This document shows, one piece after another, positions 1-9,243 of a stretch of DNA of 42,180 nucleotides. Source of the stretch: Rhodocyclales bacterium. Its GTDB lineage: Bacteria > Pseudomonadota > Gammaproteobacteria > Burkholderiales > Rhodocyclaceae. The notes under the pieces are model-generated. The model was not told the origin of the DNA, searched no databases, and saw only the letters and a list, made by a program, of their open reading frames with translations. Made by a program: the position numbers and the translations under genes. The DNA is taken from assembly GCA_016192435.1 (NCBI GenBank), contig JACPUD010000004.1, positions 1-42,180 of the forward strand, read 5' to 3'. Position 1 is the stretch's first letter, and each line of letters opens with the position of its first letter.

Positions 1-1137
1 CACGTTGCCCGGCCAGTCATGGACCATCAGCCGCGCCAGGCCATCTGCCGCCAAGGTGCAGGAGGCTTCGCCGCCCTGCTCCGCAATCTGCTCGAGCAGC
101 GTTTCGCACAGCATCGAGATGTCTTCGCGCCTTTCCCGCAGAGGCGGCAGGCGAATCGGCAGGACATTCAGCCGGTAGTACAAGTCGGCGCGAAAACTCC
201 CGGCGTCCACCATGGACTTGAGATCGCGGCTGGTGGCGGCGATCACCCGGACGTTGACGGCGCGCAACTGGTTGCCGCCCAGAGGTTCGACTTCGCCTTC
301 CTGCAGGACCCGCAATAGCTTCGGCTGCAAGGCCAGCGGCATGTCGCCGACTTCGTCGAGAAACAGCGTGCCGCCGTCGGCGAGCTGGAACTTGCCGCTG
401 CGCGACTTGGCCCCCGCTCCGGTATAGGCGCCCGGCTCGACGCCGAACAGTTCGGCTTCCAGCAGGGCCTCGGGAATCGCCGCGGCATTGAGGCTGACCA
501 GCGGCCCCTCGGCGCGCCGGCTCGCGGCATGAATGGCGTGGGCCAGCAACTCCTTGCCGGTGCCAGTCTCGCCCTGCAGCAGCACCGCACCTTCGCGTTC
601 CGCGGCGCGGCGCGCCAGTTCCTTGGTATCGACTGCCAGACGGCTGGCGCCGATGAACTGGCTGAAACGATACTTGGCCTGGCGTCCGTCCGCCAGTTGT
701 TTGCGCACCGTGGCCAGATCCGCCTGCATCTGCTGGAACTTGGAGACGATCGGCTTCAGCGCCTGCAGCCGGTCGTAGAGGATCACGCCCAGCGCGCCGA
801 TCACGTTGCCCGCCTCGCCGTGCAGGGGAATGCGCGACACCACCATCTGGCGCCGCCCGAGCGTCAGCACATCCAGCAGATCCGCCTGGCCGGTCTCCAT
901 CACCTGGCGCAAGCGGCTGTTGGGCAACACGTCCTCGATGGCGCGACCTTCGATCGGTTCGCTGCCGTTCCAGCCGATCAGCGCCTTGTATTTGTCGTTG
1001 ATCCAGGTGATACGGCCGTCCTGATCGATGACCACGGCACCTTCGTAGAGGCTGTCGAACAGCTTGACCAGGGATGAAGCGGCGAGTGCCCGAACCTCGG
1101 CATCACTGGAAAGCCGCGCAGGAACCTGCCTCGCCAC
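1..1137 (-). CDS. PAS-domain sigma54-dependent transcriptional activator (C-terminal part missing)
   Basis: This is a bacterial enhancer-binding protein that would open sigma54 promoters by ATP hydrolysis. About 379 codons are visible; the end, including the HTH, lies beyond base 1. An N-terminal PAS domain (about residues 25-130, with a VVIDQDGRITWIN-type segment) precedes an AAA+ domain with Walker A GETGTGKE, the sigma54-contact loop GAYTGA (Tyr where Phe is usual), Walker B LFLDEVGDMP and a final WPGNV. The GTG at 1137 is the first in-frame start after the tatC stop, 9 bases away, so the gene may be read through from tatC. It is not a REC-type regulator; PAS presumably senses a small ligand or redox state (inference). 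Its targets are unknown. Confidence 0.9.
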   Translation of the reverse strand, partial: MARQVPARLSSDAEVRALAASSLVKLFDSLYEGAVVIDQDGRITWINDKYKALIGWNGSEPIEGRAIEDVLPNSRLRQVMETGQADLLDVLTLGRRQMVVSRIPLHGEAGNVIGALGVILYDRLQALKPIVSKFQQMQADLATVRKQLADGRQAKYRFSQFIGASRLAVDTKELARRAAEREGAVLLQGETGTGKELLAHAIHAASRRAEGPLVSLNAAAIPEALLEAELFGVEPGAYTGAGAKSRSGKFQLADGGTLFLDEVGDMPLALQPKLLRVLQEGEVEPLGGNQLRAVNVRVIAATSRDLKSMVDAGSFRADLYYRLNVLPIRLPPLRERREDISMLCETLLEQIAEQGGEASCTLAADGLARLMVHDWPGNV

Positions 1138-1146
1138 GAGGTTTTC

Positions 1147-1965
1147 TCAGGTTTGCTGGTCGCGCGCCTGTTGCTCTGCGCGATCAAGCTCCTGGTTCAT
1201 TTCCGCGTCGGACGGCGGCCGGTAGTCGGACTCGCCTGCCGCGACCACGGCCGGACGCACGATGAGGTTCGCCAGTATGATGCCGAGTTCATAGAGCAGC
1301 CACAACGGCACCGCCATCATGAACTGCGAGATCACATCGGGCGGCGTGAACACCGCACCGACGACGAAAGCGCCGACGATCACGTAGGGACGCCACTCGC
1401 GCAGCTTGGCCACATCGACCACGCCGATCTTGACCAGCACGATGACGATCACCGGCACCTCGAAGGTGACGCCGAAGGCAAGGAACATGGTGAGGACGAA
1501 GGAGAAGTACTTCTCGATGTCGGTCATCCAGGCCACGCCTTCCGGCGCGAACTGCGCCATGAAGCCGAACACCATCGGAAAAAACGCGAAGTATGCGAAG
1601 GCCATGCCGATGAAAAACAGGATCACCGACGCCGCCAAAAGCGGCATCGCCAGCTTCTTCTCGTGGGCGTAAAGGCCAGGCGCGACAAAGGCCCATATCT
1701 GATACAGCACGTAAGGCAGAACCACCAGGAAGGCCACTGCCAACGCGACCTTCATCGGCACCAGAAAAACGCCGACCACATCGGTGGCAATCATCTGCCC
1801 GCCGGCGGGCAAGGTTGCCAGCAGAGGTGCGGCGAGCACCGAGTACAGCTCGCGGGCAAAGAAGGCCAGGGGCACGAAAACCACGCCGACCGCGATGACA
1901 ATGCGGATCAGGCGGTCGCGCAACTCGACCAGATGCGAGAAGAATGTTTCCTGTTCTTCGGCCAT
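1147..1965 (-). CDS. tatC: Sec-independent protein translocase TatC
   Basis: TatC is the polytopic inner-membrane receptor that binds twin-arginine signal peptides and, with TatA and TatB, exports folded proteins. The 272-residue product starts [20 protein letters not shown], the typical TatC opening, and shows six hydrophobic segments between about residues 18 and 245. The conserved Phe/Pro/Glu signature around residues 95-105 (FVAPGLYAHEK) is present. Its ATG overlaps the tatB TGA by one base (TGATG), implying translational coupling. The hydrophilic tail of about 35 residues is rich in Glu, Arg and Gln, ordinary for this family. Confidence 0.97.
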   Translation of the reverse strand: MAEEQETFFSHLVELRDRLIRIVIAVGVVFVPLAFFARELYSVLAAPLLATLPAGGQMIATDVVGVFLVPMKVALAVAFLVVLPYVLYQIWAFVAPGLYAHEKKLAMPLLAASVILFFIGMAFAYFAFFPMVFGFMAQFAPEGVAWMTDIEKYFSFVLTMFLAFGVTFEVPVIVIVLVKIGVVDVAKLREWRPYVIVGAFVVGAVFTPPDVISQFMMAVPLWLLYELGIILANLIVRPAVVAAGESDYRPPSDAEMNQELDRAEQQARDQQT

Positions 1966-2360
1966 CAGGATTTCGTTGTTGCGGCGACGACTGCTGGCGC
2001 AGCTTCGGCGGCTGGCGCCGCTCCGGACTCGACCGCATCGAGAGTTGGCGCTGACGGGACGGCGGCATCCGCGGCCAGGGGCTCGATCGCTTGGTTGACC
2101 GAGGATTCGACTTCCCGCATTTCGTGAGTCACCGAGGCCTCGAGGCCTTTCACCTGATCGGTCATCTGCTGCTGCATCTTCTTCAGTTCGTCGAGCTGCA
2201 TTTCGCGATTGATATCGGCCTTGACGTCGCTTACATAACGCTGCAGACGACCAAGGAGATGCCCGGCCGTGCGCGCAACCTTGGGCAGGCGCTCCGGACC
2301 GATGACGACCAGCGCCACCACGGCAATGACCATCAACTCGGTAAGACCGACGTCGAACAT
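1965..2360 (-). CDS. tatB: Sec-independent protein translocase TatB
   Basis: TatB partners TatC in the twin-arginine substrate-receptor complex. The 131-residue protein has an N-terminal membrane helix, the hinge GPERLPKVA typical of TatB (a Glu after the Pro hinge separates it from TatA), an amphipathic helix to about residue 70 and an Ala/Pro-rich tail. The tail contains a copy of the dispersed 22-base repeat described separately (2036-2065), which encodes PSAPTLD. The gene lies 98 bases after tatA and overlaps tatC by one base. Confidence 0.95.
   Translation of the reverse strand: MFDVGLTELMVIAVVALVVIGPERLPKVARTAGHLLGRLQRYVSDVKADINREMQLDELKKMQQQMTDQVKGLEASVTHEMREVESSVNQAIEPLAADAAVPSAPTLDAVESGAAPAAEAAPAVVAATTKS
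2036..2065 (-). repeat. Dispersed 22-base motif, copy a (in tatB)
   Basis: Reverse complement reads GTCAGCGCCAACTCTCG at its core and encodes PSAPTLD in the disordered TatB tail. Consensus over six copies: CRCCGTGTCGCCAGCGCCAA followed by CTYTYGC. Confidence 0.75.
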
Positions 2361-2458
2361 GGCTGCGCTGTGAACTTCAAATTGACGGTATGGAGCAGAG
2401 AAGGGCGCCGCCGACTAGCTGCAGAGGGCAGAAGTCGGCAGAACGCAAGTACCCTGAA

Positions 2459-2692
2459 TCAGGATTTGGTCTGCTCCCGCCGCGACTCGACATCGATCGT
2501 CTGGCCGCTGACCTGCTGCGGCTCGGCTGGCTTGTCCGCGGATTTATCGGCCGTGGCTTCCTTCATGCCGTCCTTGAAACCCTTCACCGCGCCGCCGAGG
2601 TCCGACCCCATGTTGCGCAGCTTCTTGGTGCCGAACACCAGCATGACGATTACCAGAACGATCAGCCAATGCCAGATACTGAAAGAACCCAT
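2459..2692 (-). CDS. tatA: Sec-independent protein translocase TatA
   Basis: TatA is the pore-forming or membrane-weakening subunit of the twin-arginine translocase. The product has 77 residues: a short N-terminal transmembrane helix ([20 protein letters not shown]), the [20 protein letters not shown] hinge and amphipathic helix, and a charged disordered tail. FGTKKL is the TatA/E type rather than the TatB GPERLP type. It follows the HIT gene with a 29-base gap in the his-hinT-tat run. Confidence 0.96.
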   Translation of the reverse strand: MGSFSIWHWLIVLVIVMLVFGTKKLRNMGSDLGGAVKGFKDGMKEATADKSADKPAEPQQVSGQTIDVESRREQTKS

Positions 2693-2721
2693 TATGTTTT
2701 CTCCTCGCGCTCAGTGAATTA

Positions 2722-3078
2722 TCACGGCGCCTTGCGCTTAAGCATGGATCCCAGGGGCTCGGGGCCACCCAGAATATGGACGTGGAGATGATACACCTCC
2801 TGATGTCCGATCCGTCCGGTGTTGATGATGGTGCGGAAGCCTTCGGTCAGTCCCTGGCTCCTGGCCAGTTCGTTGGCCTTGGCCAGAATGCGGCCGAGCA
2901 CCATCTGGTGACTCATGTCGGCCTCCATCAGCGATGCGATATGCAGCTTGGGCACGATCATGAAATGCACCGGCGCAATCGGGTTGATGTCATGGAAGGC
3001 GAAGATTTCCTCGTCTTCGTAAATCTTTTTCGCAGGAATTTCGCCGCGCGCAATCCTGCAGAAAATGCAGTCGCTCAT
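2722..3078 (-). CDS. hinT: HIT-family nucleotide phosphoramidase (HinT type)
   Basis: Histidine-triad proteins hydrolyse nucleoside phosphoramidates and acyl-nucleotides. The 118-residue protein starts [20 protein letters not shown], the usual bacterial HinT opening, and has the triad HLHVHILGG near residue 100 with an upstream GxIGHQEVYH stretch. Two N-terminal Cys (CxxC) suggest a structural zinc site together with His. The start overlaps the hisE stop by four bases, so it is translated with the histidine operon; this hisE-hinT-tatA linkage is common in betaproteobacteria. Confidence 0.95.
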   Translation of the reverse strand: MSDCIFCRIARGEIPAKKIYEDEEIFAFHDINPIAPVHFMIVPKLHIASLMEADMSHQMVLGRILAKANELARSQGLTEGFRTIINTGRIGHQEVYHLHVHILGGPEPLGSMLKRKAP

Positions 3079-3404
3079 TGTTCAGGGCTCCGGCTGTTCT
3101 TCTCGTCGATACCCGAAATGCCTTCGCGACGGCGAAACTCGACCATCACGTCATCGACACCGATGCCGAACTGGGTCAGCAGGATCATGCTGTGGAACCA
3201 GAGATCGGTCACTTCCCGCACCAGATGCAGACGGTCGCCGTCCTTGGCTGCCATGATGACCTCCGCCGCCTCTTCGGCCACCTTCTTGCAGATCGCGTCG
3301 GTACCTTTGGCATACAGGCTGGCGACATAGGAGGTATCCGGCGCCGCCCCCTTGCGTTCGAGCAGCGTCGCCTGAACGCGATGCATGACTTCGAGATTGA
3401 TCAC
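3075..3404 (-). CDS. hisE: Phosphoribosyl-ATP pyrophosphatase
   Basis: HisE hydrolyses phosphoribosyl-ATP to phosphoribosyl-AMP, step two of histidine synthesis. The 109-residue all-alpha MazG-like protein shows the metal-binding pattern [16 protein letters not shown] (EExxE) around residues 40-56 and the second acidic site [12 protein letters not shown]. It overlaps hisI by four bases upstream and hinT by four bases downstream. HisE and HisI are separate genes here, not fused as in enterobacteria. Confidence 0.97.
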   Translation of the reverse strand: MINLEVMHRVQATLLERKGAAPDTSYVASLYAKGTDAICKKVAEEAAEVIMAAKDGDRLHLVREVTDLWFHSMILLTQFGIGVDDVMVEFRRREGISGIDEKNSRSPEQ

Positions 3405-3799
3405 TTGTATATCTCCTTCGGGTCCTTGAGGACGGGTTCTACATCCTGCCAGCCCGAGGTTTCAAGCCGGTTGAAAAAACAGCTGCGGCGACCGGTGTGA
3501 CAGGCGATGCCGCCGCTCTGCTCGATTTTCATCAACACCACATCCTTGTCGCAATCGACACGCAACTCCAGCACCCTCTGCGTATGGCCCGACTCCTCGC
3601 CCTTGTGCCACAGGCGTCCGCGCGAACGCGACCAATACACGGCGTGGCCGGTTTCCGCGGTCAAGGCCAGCGCCTGGCGGTTCATCCAGGCGAACATCAG
3701 CACCTCGCCGGTCGCCGCATCCTGCGCGATCGCCGGAACTAGGCCCTGCGCGTCCCACACTACTTCGTCCAGCCACTGGCTGCTGTGCGGCGCGCTCAC
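3401..3799 (-). CDS. hisI: Phosphoribosyl-AMP cyclohydrolase
   Basis: HisI opens the adenine ring of phosphoribosyl-AMP, step three of histidine synthesis, using zinc. The 132-residue protein carries [10 protein letters not shown], the [18 protein letters not shown] motif, the acidic segment VDCDKD (Mg/Zn site) and the metal Cys region [11 protein letters not shown]. The chosen start is GTG at 3799, which overlaps the hisF stop as GTGA. The same frame stays open further upstream, but that extension lies inside hisF and matches nothing, so I reject it. Confidence 0.95.
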   Translation of the reverse strand: MSAPHSSQWLDEVVWDAQGLVPAIAQDAATGEVLMFAWMNRQALALTAETGHAVYWSRSRGRLWHKGEESGHTQRVLELRVDCDKDVVLMKIEQSGGIACHTGRRSCFFNRLETSGWQDVEPVLKDPKEIYK

Positions 3800-4554
3800 A
3801 GCCTGACCTCGATGCCGCGGCTCTGCATATATTCCTTGGCCTGGCGCACCGTGAACTCGCCGTAATGAAAAATGCTCGCCGCCAGTACCGCGTCGGCCTT
3901 GCCGAGCGTAACCCCGTCCGCCAGATGCTGCAGCGTGCCGACACCGCCGCTGGCAATCACCGGTATGCCCACCGCTTCGGCGATGGCACGGGTGAGCGGC
4001 AGATCGAAACCGGCCTTGGTACCGTCGCGGTCCATGCTGGTCAGCAGAATCTCGCCGGCGCCCAGACTCTCCACCTTGCGTGCCCATTCGATGGCATCCA
4101 GCCCGGTGTTCTTGCGCCCGCCATGGGTGAACACTTCCCAGCGCCCCGGCGTCGTCTGCTTGGCATCGATGGCCACCACGATGCACTGAGTGCCGACCCG
4201 GGCCGAAGCGTCGGCGACCAGTTGCGGGTTATTCACGGCCGCCGTGTTCATGCTGACCTTGTCGGCCCCGGCATTCAGCAGCCGGCGCACGTCCTCGACC
4301 TGGCGCACGCCACCGCCCACGGTCAGCGGAATGAACACCTGCGAAGCAACCGCCTCGACGATGTGCAGAATGATGTCGCGATCATCGGAACTGGCCGTGA
4401 TGTCAAGGAAGGTGAGTTCGTCGGCCCCCTGCTCGTCGTAGCGACGGGCAATTTCGACCGGATCGCCGGCATCGCGCAATTCGACGAAGTTGACACCCTT
4501 GACCACGCGGCCGGCATTGACGTCGAGACAGGGGATGATGCGCTTGGCGAGCAT
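3796..4554 (-). CDS. hisF: Imidazole glycerol phosphate synthase, cyclase subunit
   Basis: HisF is a (beta/alpha)8 barrel that uses ammonia from HisH to make imidazole glycerol phosphate and AICAR. The 252-residue protein has both catalytic aspartates in context, [15 protein letters not shown] near residue 11 and CIVVAIDAK near residue 130. It also has the phosphate-binding loops TVGGGVRQ and IASGGVG. The start lies three bases after the hisA stop. The two half-barrel repeats are clear, as in all HisF/HisA proteins. Confidence 0.98.
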   Translation of the reverse strand: MLAKRIIPCLDVNAGRVVKGVNFVELRDAGDPVEIARRYDEQGADELTFLDITASSDDRDIILHIVEAVASQVFIPLTVGGGVRQVEDVRRLLNAGADKVSMNTAAVNNPQLVADASARVGTQCIVVAIDAKQTTPGRWEVFTHGGRKNTGLDAIEWARKVESLGAGEILLTSMDRDGTKAGFDLPLTRAIAEAVGIPVIASGGVGTLQHLADGVTLGKADAVLAASIFHYGEFTVRQAKEYMQSRGIEVRL

Positions 4555-4557
4555 GGC

Positions 4558-5301
4558 TCAAAGCTTCGAAAGCTTGTCCGCCTCGGCCTGGGCTTTCCTG
4601 AAGTCCAGCGTGCCTTCGTAGATCGCACGACCGGTGATGGCGCCGGAAATTCCTTCGCCCTGCACCGCGCACAGCGCCTTGACGTCCTTCATGCTGGCGA
4701 TGCCGCCGCTGGCAATCACCGGTATGCGCAGCGCCTGCGCCAGCTTCACCGTCGCCTCGATGTTCACGCCGGAGAGCATGCCGTCGCGTCCGATATCGGT
4801 ATAGATCACGGCTTCGACGCCATAGTCCTCGAACTTCTTCGCCAGGTCGACCACGTCGTGCCCGGTCATCTTCGACCAGCCATCGACTGCGACCTTGCCG
4901 TCCCTGGCATCCAGGCCGACGATGATGTGGCCGGGGAATGCGCCGCAGGCATCGTGCAGGAAGCCGGGATTCTTCACCGCGGCGGTGCCGATGATGACGT
5001 AGGTCAGGCCGTCGTCGAGGCAACGCTCGATGGTATCCAGATCGCGAATGCCGCCGCCCAGCTGGACGGGAATTTCGCTGCCGACTTCCTTCAGAATGGC
5101 CTTGATCGCCGGCTCGTTCTTCGGTTTGCCGGCAAAGGCGCCGTTGAGGTCCACCAGATGCAGGCGGCGCGCACCCTGGTCTATCCAGTGGCGGGCCATG
5201 GCCGCTGGCTCCTCGGAAAATACCGTGGCATCGTCCATTGCGCCCTGCTTCAAACGGACGCAGTGACCATCCTTGAGATCAATCGCGGGTATCAGCAGCA
5301 T
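4558..5301 (-). CDS. hisA: ProFAR isomerase
   Basis: HisA isomerises the ProFAR aminoaldose to the ketose form in histidine synthesis. The 247-residue TIM barrel begins [20 protein letters not shown] with the catalytic Asp8 and has the second Asp in [12 protein letters not shown] (near residue 130). Phosphate loops QLGGGIRD and IASGGIAS are intact. A 42-base gap separates it from hisH; hisF follows three bases later. It is unlike the actinobacterial dual-function PriA in context, since trp genes are absent. Confidence 0.98.
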   Translation of the reverse strand: MLLIPAIDLKDGHCVRLKQGAMDDATVFSEEPAAMARHWIDQGARRLHLVDLNGAFAGKPKNEPAIKAILKEVGSEIPVQLGGGIRDLDTIERCLDDGLTYVIIGTAAVKNPGFLHDACGAFPGHIIVGLDARDGKVAVDGWSKMTGHDVVDLAKKFEDYGVEAVIYTDIGRDGMLSGVNIEATVKLAQALRIPVIASGGIASMKDVKALCAVQGEGISGAITGRAIYEGTLDFRKAQAEADKLSKL

Positions 5302-5343
5302 AGGGAGATATCGAAAAGAAGGGGTGCCTGGGAGGCTGTCGGA

Positions 5344-5982
5344 TCACGGATTCCAGCGCATGAAGTTGCCGAGCAGCCGCAATCCGGCCTGGGCGCTTTT
5401 TTCCGGGTGGAATTGAACAGCGAAGATGTTAGCGCGCGCAACAGCGCTGGTAAAGGGGATGCCATAGTGGGTCGAGCCGGCTATCAGCTCGGGATTCTGC
5501 GGCTCGACGTAATAACTGTGTACGAAATAGAAACGCGCATCGTCCTCGATACCATCCCAGAGCGCGTGGGCCTCGGCCTGGTGCACCTGGTTCCAGCCCA
5601 TGTGCGGCACCTTGAGCCGCGCGCCGTCGGGCGCCACCATGGCGGCATGGGGGAAGCGCGGTACGCGGCCCGGCAGGATTTCGAGGCCCATGACATCGCC
5701 TTCCTCGGCGTGACCGAAGAGCATCTGCAAACCGACGCAAATGCCGAGAAAAGGCTTTTCGGCGGCGGCCCGAATCACCGCCTCGCGCAGGCCGCGCGCC
5801 GACAGTTCGCGCATGCAATCCGGCATCGCGCCCTGACCGGGCACCACCACGCGGTCTGCCGCGGCGATCTCGCCCGCATCGGCACTGACGCGGACATCGG
5901 CCTGCGGGGCAACGTGCTCGATGGCCTTGGCCACCGAACGCAGGTTACCCATGCCGTAATCGACTACAACGACCGTGCTCAT
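5344..5982 (-). CDS. hisH: Imidazole glycerol phosphate synthase, glutaminase subunit
   Basis: HisH is the class I glutamine amidotransferase that feeds ammonia to HisF. The 212-residue protein starts [17 protein letters not shown]. It has the nucleophile Cys82 in [11 protein letters not shown] and the catalytic His192 and Glu194 in QFHPEKS. The [10 protein letters not shown] oxyanion-strand region is also present. The frame is open far upstream, but the ATG at 5982 is where homology begins and sits seven bases after the hisB stop. Confidence 0.97.
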   Translation of the reverse strand: MSTVVVVDYGMGNLRSVAKAIEHVAPQADVRVSADAGEIAAADRVVVPGQGAMPDCMRELSARGLREAVIRAAAEKPFLGICVGLQMLFGHAEEGDVMGLEILPGRVPRFPHAAMVAPDGARLKVPHMGWNQVHQAEAHALWDGIEDDARFYFVHSYYVEPQNPELIAGSTHYGIPFTSAVARANIFAVQFHPEKSAQAGLRLLGNFMRWNP

Positions 5983-5989
5983 GGAAGAA

Positions 5990-6577
5990 TCAGAGCGAAC
6001 CCTTGGTCGAAGGAATCGCGCCGGCGGCACGCGGATCGGCTTCCACCGCCATGCGCAAGGCACGGGCAAAGGCCTTGAACACGGTCTCGGCCTGATGGTG
6101 GGAATTGTCGCCGCGCAGCGCATCGATATGCACCGTGATCGCGGCGTGATTGACCAGGCCCTGGAAGAACTCGCGCACCAGATCGACATCGAATTCGCCG
6201 ATAGTCGCGCGCGTGAAGGGCACGTTGAAGACCAGGCCCGGTCGTCCGGACAGATCCACCACCACGCGCGACAGGGCTTCGTCGAGCGGCACATAGGCAT
6301 GGCCGTAACGGCGCAGGCCCTTCTTGTCGCCGAGAGCCTTGGCCAGCGCCTGGCCGATGGTGATGCCGACATCCTCGATGGTGTGATGCGCGTCGCTGTG
6401 CAGATCGCCCTGCGCCTCGACCTTCAGATCGATCATGCCGTGGCGCGCGATCTGGTCCAGCATGTGGTCGAAGAAGCCGATGCCGGTGGCGAGTTTGGAG
6501 ACGCCGCTGCCGTCGAGATCGAGGGCGACGCGGATTTTTGTTTCCAGGGTATTGCGCGATATTTCGGCTTGCCGCAT
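5990..6577 (-). CDS. hisB: Imidazoleglycerol-phosphate dehydratase
   Basis: HisB dehydrates imidazole glycerol phosphate with a di-manganese centre. The 195-residue monofunctional enzyme starts [15 protein letters not shown] and carries the paired metal motifs [25 protein letters not shown] and the later [13 protein letters not shown]. An in-frame ATG at 6613 would add 12 residues ([12 protein letters not shown]) that do not match the family. A possible -10 box TATCAT overlaps that ATG, so I prefer 6577. It heads the leftward his block and is divergent from hisC. Confidence 0.95.
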   Translation of the reverse strand: MRQAEISRNTLETKIRVALDLDGSGVSKLATGIGFFDHMLDQIARHGMIDLKVEAQGDLHSDAHHTIEDVGITIGQALAKALGDKKGLRRYGHAYVPLDEALSRVVVDLSGRPGLVFNVPFTRATIGEFDVDLVREFFQGLVNHAAITVHIDALRGDNSHHQAETVFKAFARALRMAVEADPRAAGAIPSTKGSL

Positions 6578-6631
6578 GGCGGTAATGATCAGGCAAAGGG
6601 TCGAGGGCTGCATGATACCATCGGCACAATA

Positions 6632-6657
6632 GGCTGTACGTCAGGGCTGTACCTCAG
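6632..6657. repeat. 13-base tandem direct repeat between hisB and hisC
   Basis: Two adjacent 13-mers, GGCTGTACGTCAG and GGCTGTACCTCAG, differ at one position. They sit in the 153-base divergent hisB-hisC spacer. They could be a regulator site or a by-product of the rearrangement that placed hisC here. No strong consensus promoter accompanies them. Confidence 0.6.
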
Positions 6658-6730
6658 GTGCTGCACTTCCAGCCTGCACGCTGCGTCCGAACCCCGATCA
6701 CCATAACCGAATTTGCCATTCCGCCTAGCC

Positions 6731-7792
6731 ATGAGCCGCTTCTGGAGCGATGTCGTCAAAGGGCTCAAGCCCTACGTGCCGGGCGAGCAACCCAAGCTCG
6801 CCAGCCTGGTGAAACTCAACACCAACGAGAATCCCTACGGGCCCTCGCCGCGCGCGCTCGAAGCGATCCGCGCCGCCACCGGGGAATCGCTGAAACTCTA
6901 TCCCGACCCGAATGCGGAGCAGCTCAAGCTCGCCATCGCCAAGTACCACGCCGTCGATTCCAGCAATGTCTTCGTCGGCAACGGCTCGGATGAAGTCCTC
7001 GCCCATGTCTTTCTCGGCTTGCTGAAGCAGGCGCAGCCGATCCTGTTTCCCGACATCAGCTACAGTTTTTATCCGGTGTATTGCGGGCTGTACCAGATGG
7101 ATTTCGAAACCATCCCGCTGGCCGATGATTTTTCGATCCAGATCGGCGCCTACGCGAGGCCGAACGGCGGGATCATTTTCCCCAATCCGAATGCGCCGAC
7201 CGGCTGCCTGGTGCCACTGGCTGAAATTGAACGCCTGTTGCAATCGAACCGGGATTCGGTGGTGGTGATCGACGAAGCCTATGTCGATTTCGGCGGCGAA
7301 AGTGCGATTCCGCTGACCGTCAGCTACCCGAACCTGCTGGTGGTGCAGACGCTGTCCAAGTCGCGCTCGCTGGCCGGCCTGCGGGTCGGCTTCGCGGTCG
7401 GCCATGCCGACCTGATCGAAGCGCTGGAGCGGGTCAAGAACAGCTTCAATTCCTACCCGCTGGACCGCTTGGCGATTGCCGGCGCCGTGGCAGCCTTCGA
7501 AGATCGCGCATATTTCGAGCAGACCTGCCAGGCCGTCGTCGCCACTCGCGAAAAACTCAGCGGCGAATTGAAGGCGTTCGGCTTCGAGGTGCTGCCATCG
7601 CAGGCCAACTTCATTTTCGTCCGCCATCCGCGGCACGACGCGGAAGAGTTGGCGCTGGCGCTACGGCAACGCCGCATCATCGTGCGCCACTTCAAGTTGC
7701 CGCGCATGGAACAGTTCCTGCGGATTACGGTCGGCACCGACGAACAGTGCGCGGCGCTGGTCGCTGCACTGAAGGAAATCCTCAGGGCTTGA
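6731..7792 (+). CDS. hisC: Histidinol-phosphate aminotransferase
   Basis: HisC is a PLP enzyme that converts imidazole acetol phosphate to histidinol phosphate. The 353-residue fold-I aminotransferase has [11 protein letters not shown] near the start, [21 protein letters not shown], the PLP lysine (about residue 210) in [15 protein letters not shown], and the C-terminal RITVGT. I chose ATG 6731 over 6713, because MSRFWSD is where homology begins. Unlike every other his gene here it lies on the plus strand. Its last codons coincide with the reverse complement of a duplicated hisD tail, so its 3' end was shaped by a rearrangement. Confidence 0.96.
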   Translation: MSRFWSDVVKGLKPYVPGEQPKLASLVKLNTNENPYGPSPRALEAIRAATGESLKLYPDPNAEQLKLAIAKYHAVDSSNVFVGNGSDEVLAHVFLGLLKQAQPILFPDISYSFYPVYCGLYQMDFETIPLADDFSIQIGAYARPNGGIIFPNPNAPTGCLVPLAEIERLLQSNRDSVVVIDEAYVDFGGESAIPLTVSYPNLLVVQTLSKSRSLAGLRVGFAVGHADLIEALERVKNSFNSYPLDRLAIAGAVAAFEDRAYFEQTCQAVVATREKLSGELKAFGFEVLPSQANFIFVRHPRHDAEELALALRQRRIIVRHFKLPRMEQFLRITVGTDEQCAALVAALKEILRA

Positions 7793-7862
7793 TGCGCAGC
7801 TCTGCCGCCTAGGGTTTTATGCGCAGCTCCGCTGCCTAGGGTTTGATGCGCAGCTCCGCTGC
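7782..7862. repeat. Three tandem 27-base copies of the hisD 3' end
   Basis: Units 7782-7808, 7809-7835 and 7836-7862 are near-identical. Read on the minus strand each encodes AAELRIKP followed by a stop (TGA, TAG and TAG). Unit 3 is the genuine end of hisD, unit 2 lies wholly between the genes, and unit 1 overlaps the end of hisC on the opposite strand. Differences between units are almost all synonymous third-base changes, which suggests the copies derive from functional hisD tails rather than from random decay. Confidence 0.92.
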
Positions 7863-9131
7863 GCGGGCATGGGCCGTCAGCCCTTCGCCATGCGCCAGCG
7901 TCGCGGCGATCGGCCCCAGGGTTTGCGCGCCGGCCTGCGATACCTCGATCAGGCTCGATCGCTTCTGGAAATCATAGACCCCGAGCGGCGAGGAAAAGCG
8001 CGCGCTGCGCGAAGTCGGCAGGACATGGTTGGGGCCGGCGCAGTAGTCGCCGAGCGACTCCGAGGTGTAGTGGCCAACGAAGATCGCGCCAGCGTGGCGG
8101 ATCTTGTCCACCAGCGCCGAAGGATCGCTGACCGCCAGTTCCAGGTGCTCCGGCGCAATGCGATTTGCCAGCATGCAGGCCTCGTCGAGATCGGCGACCA
8201 GGATCAGCGCACCGCGGCCCTTGAGCGAGGCGGCAATCACCTCGCGGCGCGGCATGGTCGGCAGCAGCCGGTCTATGCTGGCCGCGACGCGATCGATGAA
8301 TCCGGCATCGGGACTCAACAAGATCGCCTGCGCCAGTTCATCGTGCTCGGCCTGGGCGAACAGGTCGATCGCGACCCAGTCCGGATTGGCCGAAGCATCG
8401 GCGATGATCAGCACCTCCGAGGGCCCGGCCACCATGTCGATGCCGACGGTGCCGAACACGCGGCGCTTGGCTGCGGCGACATAGGCGTTGCCGGGACCGA
8501 CGATCTTGTCCACTTGCGGGATGGTCTGCGTGCCGTAGGCCAGTGCCGCCACGGCCTGGGCGCCGCCCAGCGTGAAGACGCGGTCGACTCCGGCAAGGCA
8601 GGCGGCGGCCAGCACCAGCGCATTCTTCTCGCCGCGCGGCGTGGGCACCACCATGATCAACTCGCCGACACCCGCGACCTTGGCCGGCAGCGCATTCATC
8701 AGTACCGAGCTCGGGTAGGCCGCCTTGCCGCCCGGCACGTAGAGCCCCACCCGGTCCAATGCCGTGATCTTCTGCCCCAGGCGCGTGCCGTCGGCTTCGG
8801 TGAAGCTCCAGGATTCGAGCTTCTGCCGCTCGTGATAGGAAGTTACCCGCTGCGCCGCTGCTTCAAGCGCGGAACGCTGCGCCGGGGGCAGGCGATCGAG
8901 CGCCTGGCGCAACTGGCTGCGCGGCAGTTCCAGCTCGGCCATGGTGGCAACATCGAGCTGGTCGAAGCGGCGCGTGTAGTCGAGCACCGCGTCATCGCCC
9001 TCGCTGCGCACCCGCTTGAGGATTGCGGCGACCGTCTGCTCGATGGCATCGTCGGTCGTGTGGTCGAAATGCAACAGCTCGTCGAGCGTCGCGGCAAAAC
9101 CGGAGTCGGCGCTGGTAAGACGGCGAATCAT
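7836..9131 (-). CDS. hisD: Histidinol dehydrogenase
   Basis: HisD carries out the last two NAD-dependent oxidations to histidine using zinc. The 431-residue protein has the NAD/substrate stretch [20 protein letters not shown], the [17 protein letters not shown] signature, zinc-ligand segments around QAEHDE, the catalytic Glu-His pair in APEHLEL and the [20 protein letters not shown] motif. ATG 9131 has a good GGAGG ribosome site seven to eight bases upstream; the open frame extends 19 codons further without homology. Its terminal eight codons are tandemly repeated beyond its stop. Confidence 0.97.
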   Translation of the reverse strand: MIRRLTSADSGFAATLDELLHFDHTTDDAIEQTVAAILKRVRSEGDDAVLDYTRRFDQLDVATMAELELPRSQLRQALDRLPPAQRSALEAAAQRVTSYHERQKLESWSFTEADGTRLGQKITALDRVGLYVPGGKAAYPSSVLMNALPAKVAGVGELIMVVPTPRGEKNALVLAAACLAGVDRVFTLGGAQAVAALAYGTQTIPQVDKIVGPGNAYVAAAKRRVFGTVGIDMVAGPSEVLIIADASANPDWVAIDLFAQAEHDELAQAILLSPDAGFIDRVAASIDRLLPTMPRREVIAASLKGRGALILVADLDEACMLANRIAPEHLELAVSDPSALVDKIRHAGAIFVGHYTSESLGDYCAGPNHVLPTSRSARFSSPLGVYDFQKRSSLIEVSQAGAQTLGPIAATLAHGEGLTAHARAAELRIKP

Positions 9132-9180
9132 CGCGCCTCCGCCGGGCCGCCCCAAGGAGGCGCCTCGTCGAATTTCCGGA

Positions 9181-9228
9181 GCAAGCATTGCTTGCGAACC
9201 GTGGTCACCCCCTTCTTTGGGAAGGGGG
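9181..9228. repeat. REP-like hairpin pair between hisG and hisD
   Basis: Two perfect inverted repeats lie side by side: GCAAGC-ATT-GCTTGC (9181-9195) and CCCCCTTC-TTTGG-GAAGGGGG (9208-9228). They fill most of the 112-base hisG-hisD gap, in an operon whose other his genes nearly touch. The second is followed by a G-rich run. It resembles the small extragenic palindromes common in betaproteobacteria; a role in mRNA processing or partial termination is possible. Confidence 0.7.
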
Positions 9229-9243
9229 TTGGGGGGAAGGCCC

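Noticed and set aside
243-590. A minus-strand open frame within the first gene
   Set aside because: It is an alternate frame of the sigma54 activator. The correct frame, open to the window edge, carries Walker A, GAYTGA and Walker B.
1153-2127. A plus-strand open frame rich in His, Gln and Asp
   Set aside because: It is the complement of tatC/tatB in a GC-rich sequence. The odd composition comes from reverse-reading membrane-protein codons.
3865-6078. A 737-codon open frame on the plus strand
   Set aside because: It is antisense to hisF, hisA and hisH, whose motifs are complete. The translated product has no recognisable domain and reflects GC-rich codon bias.
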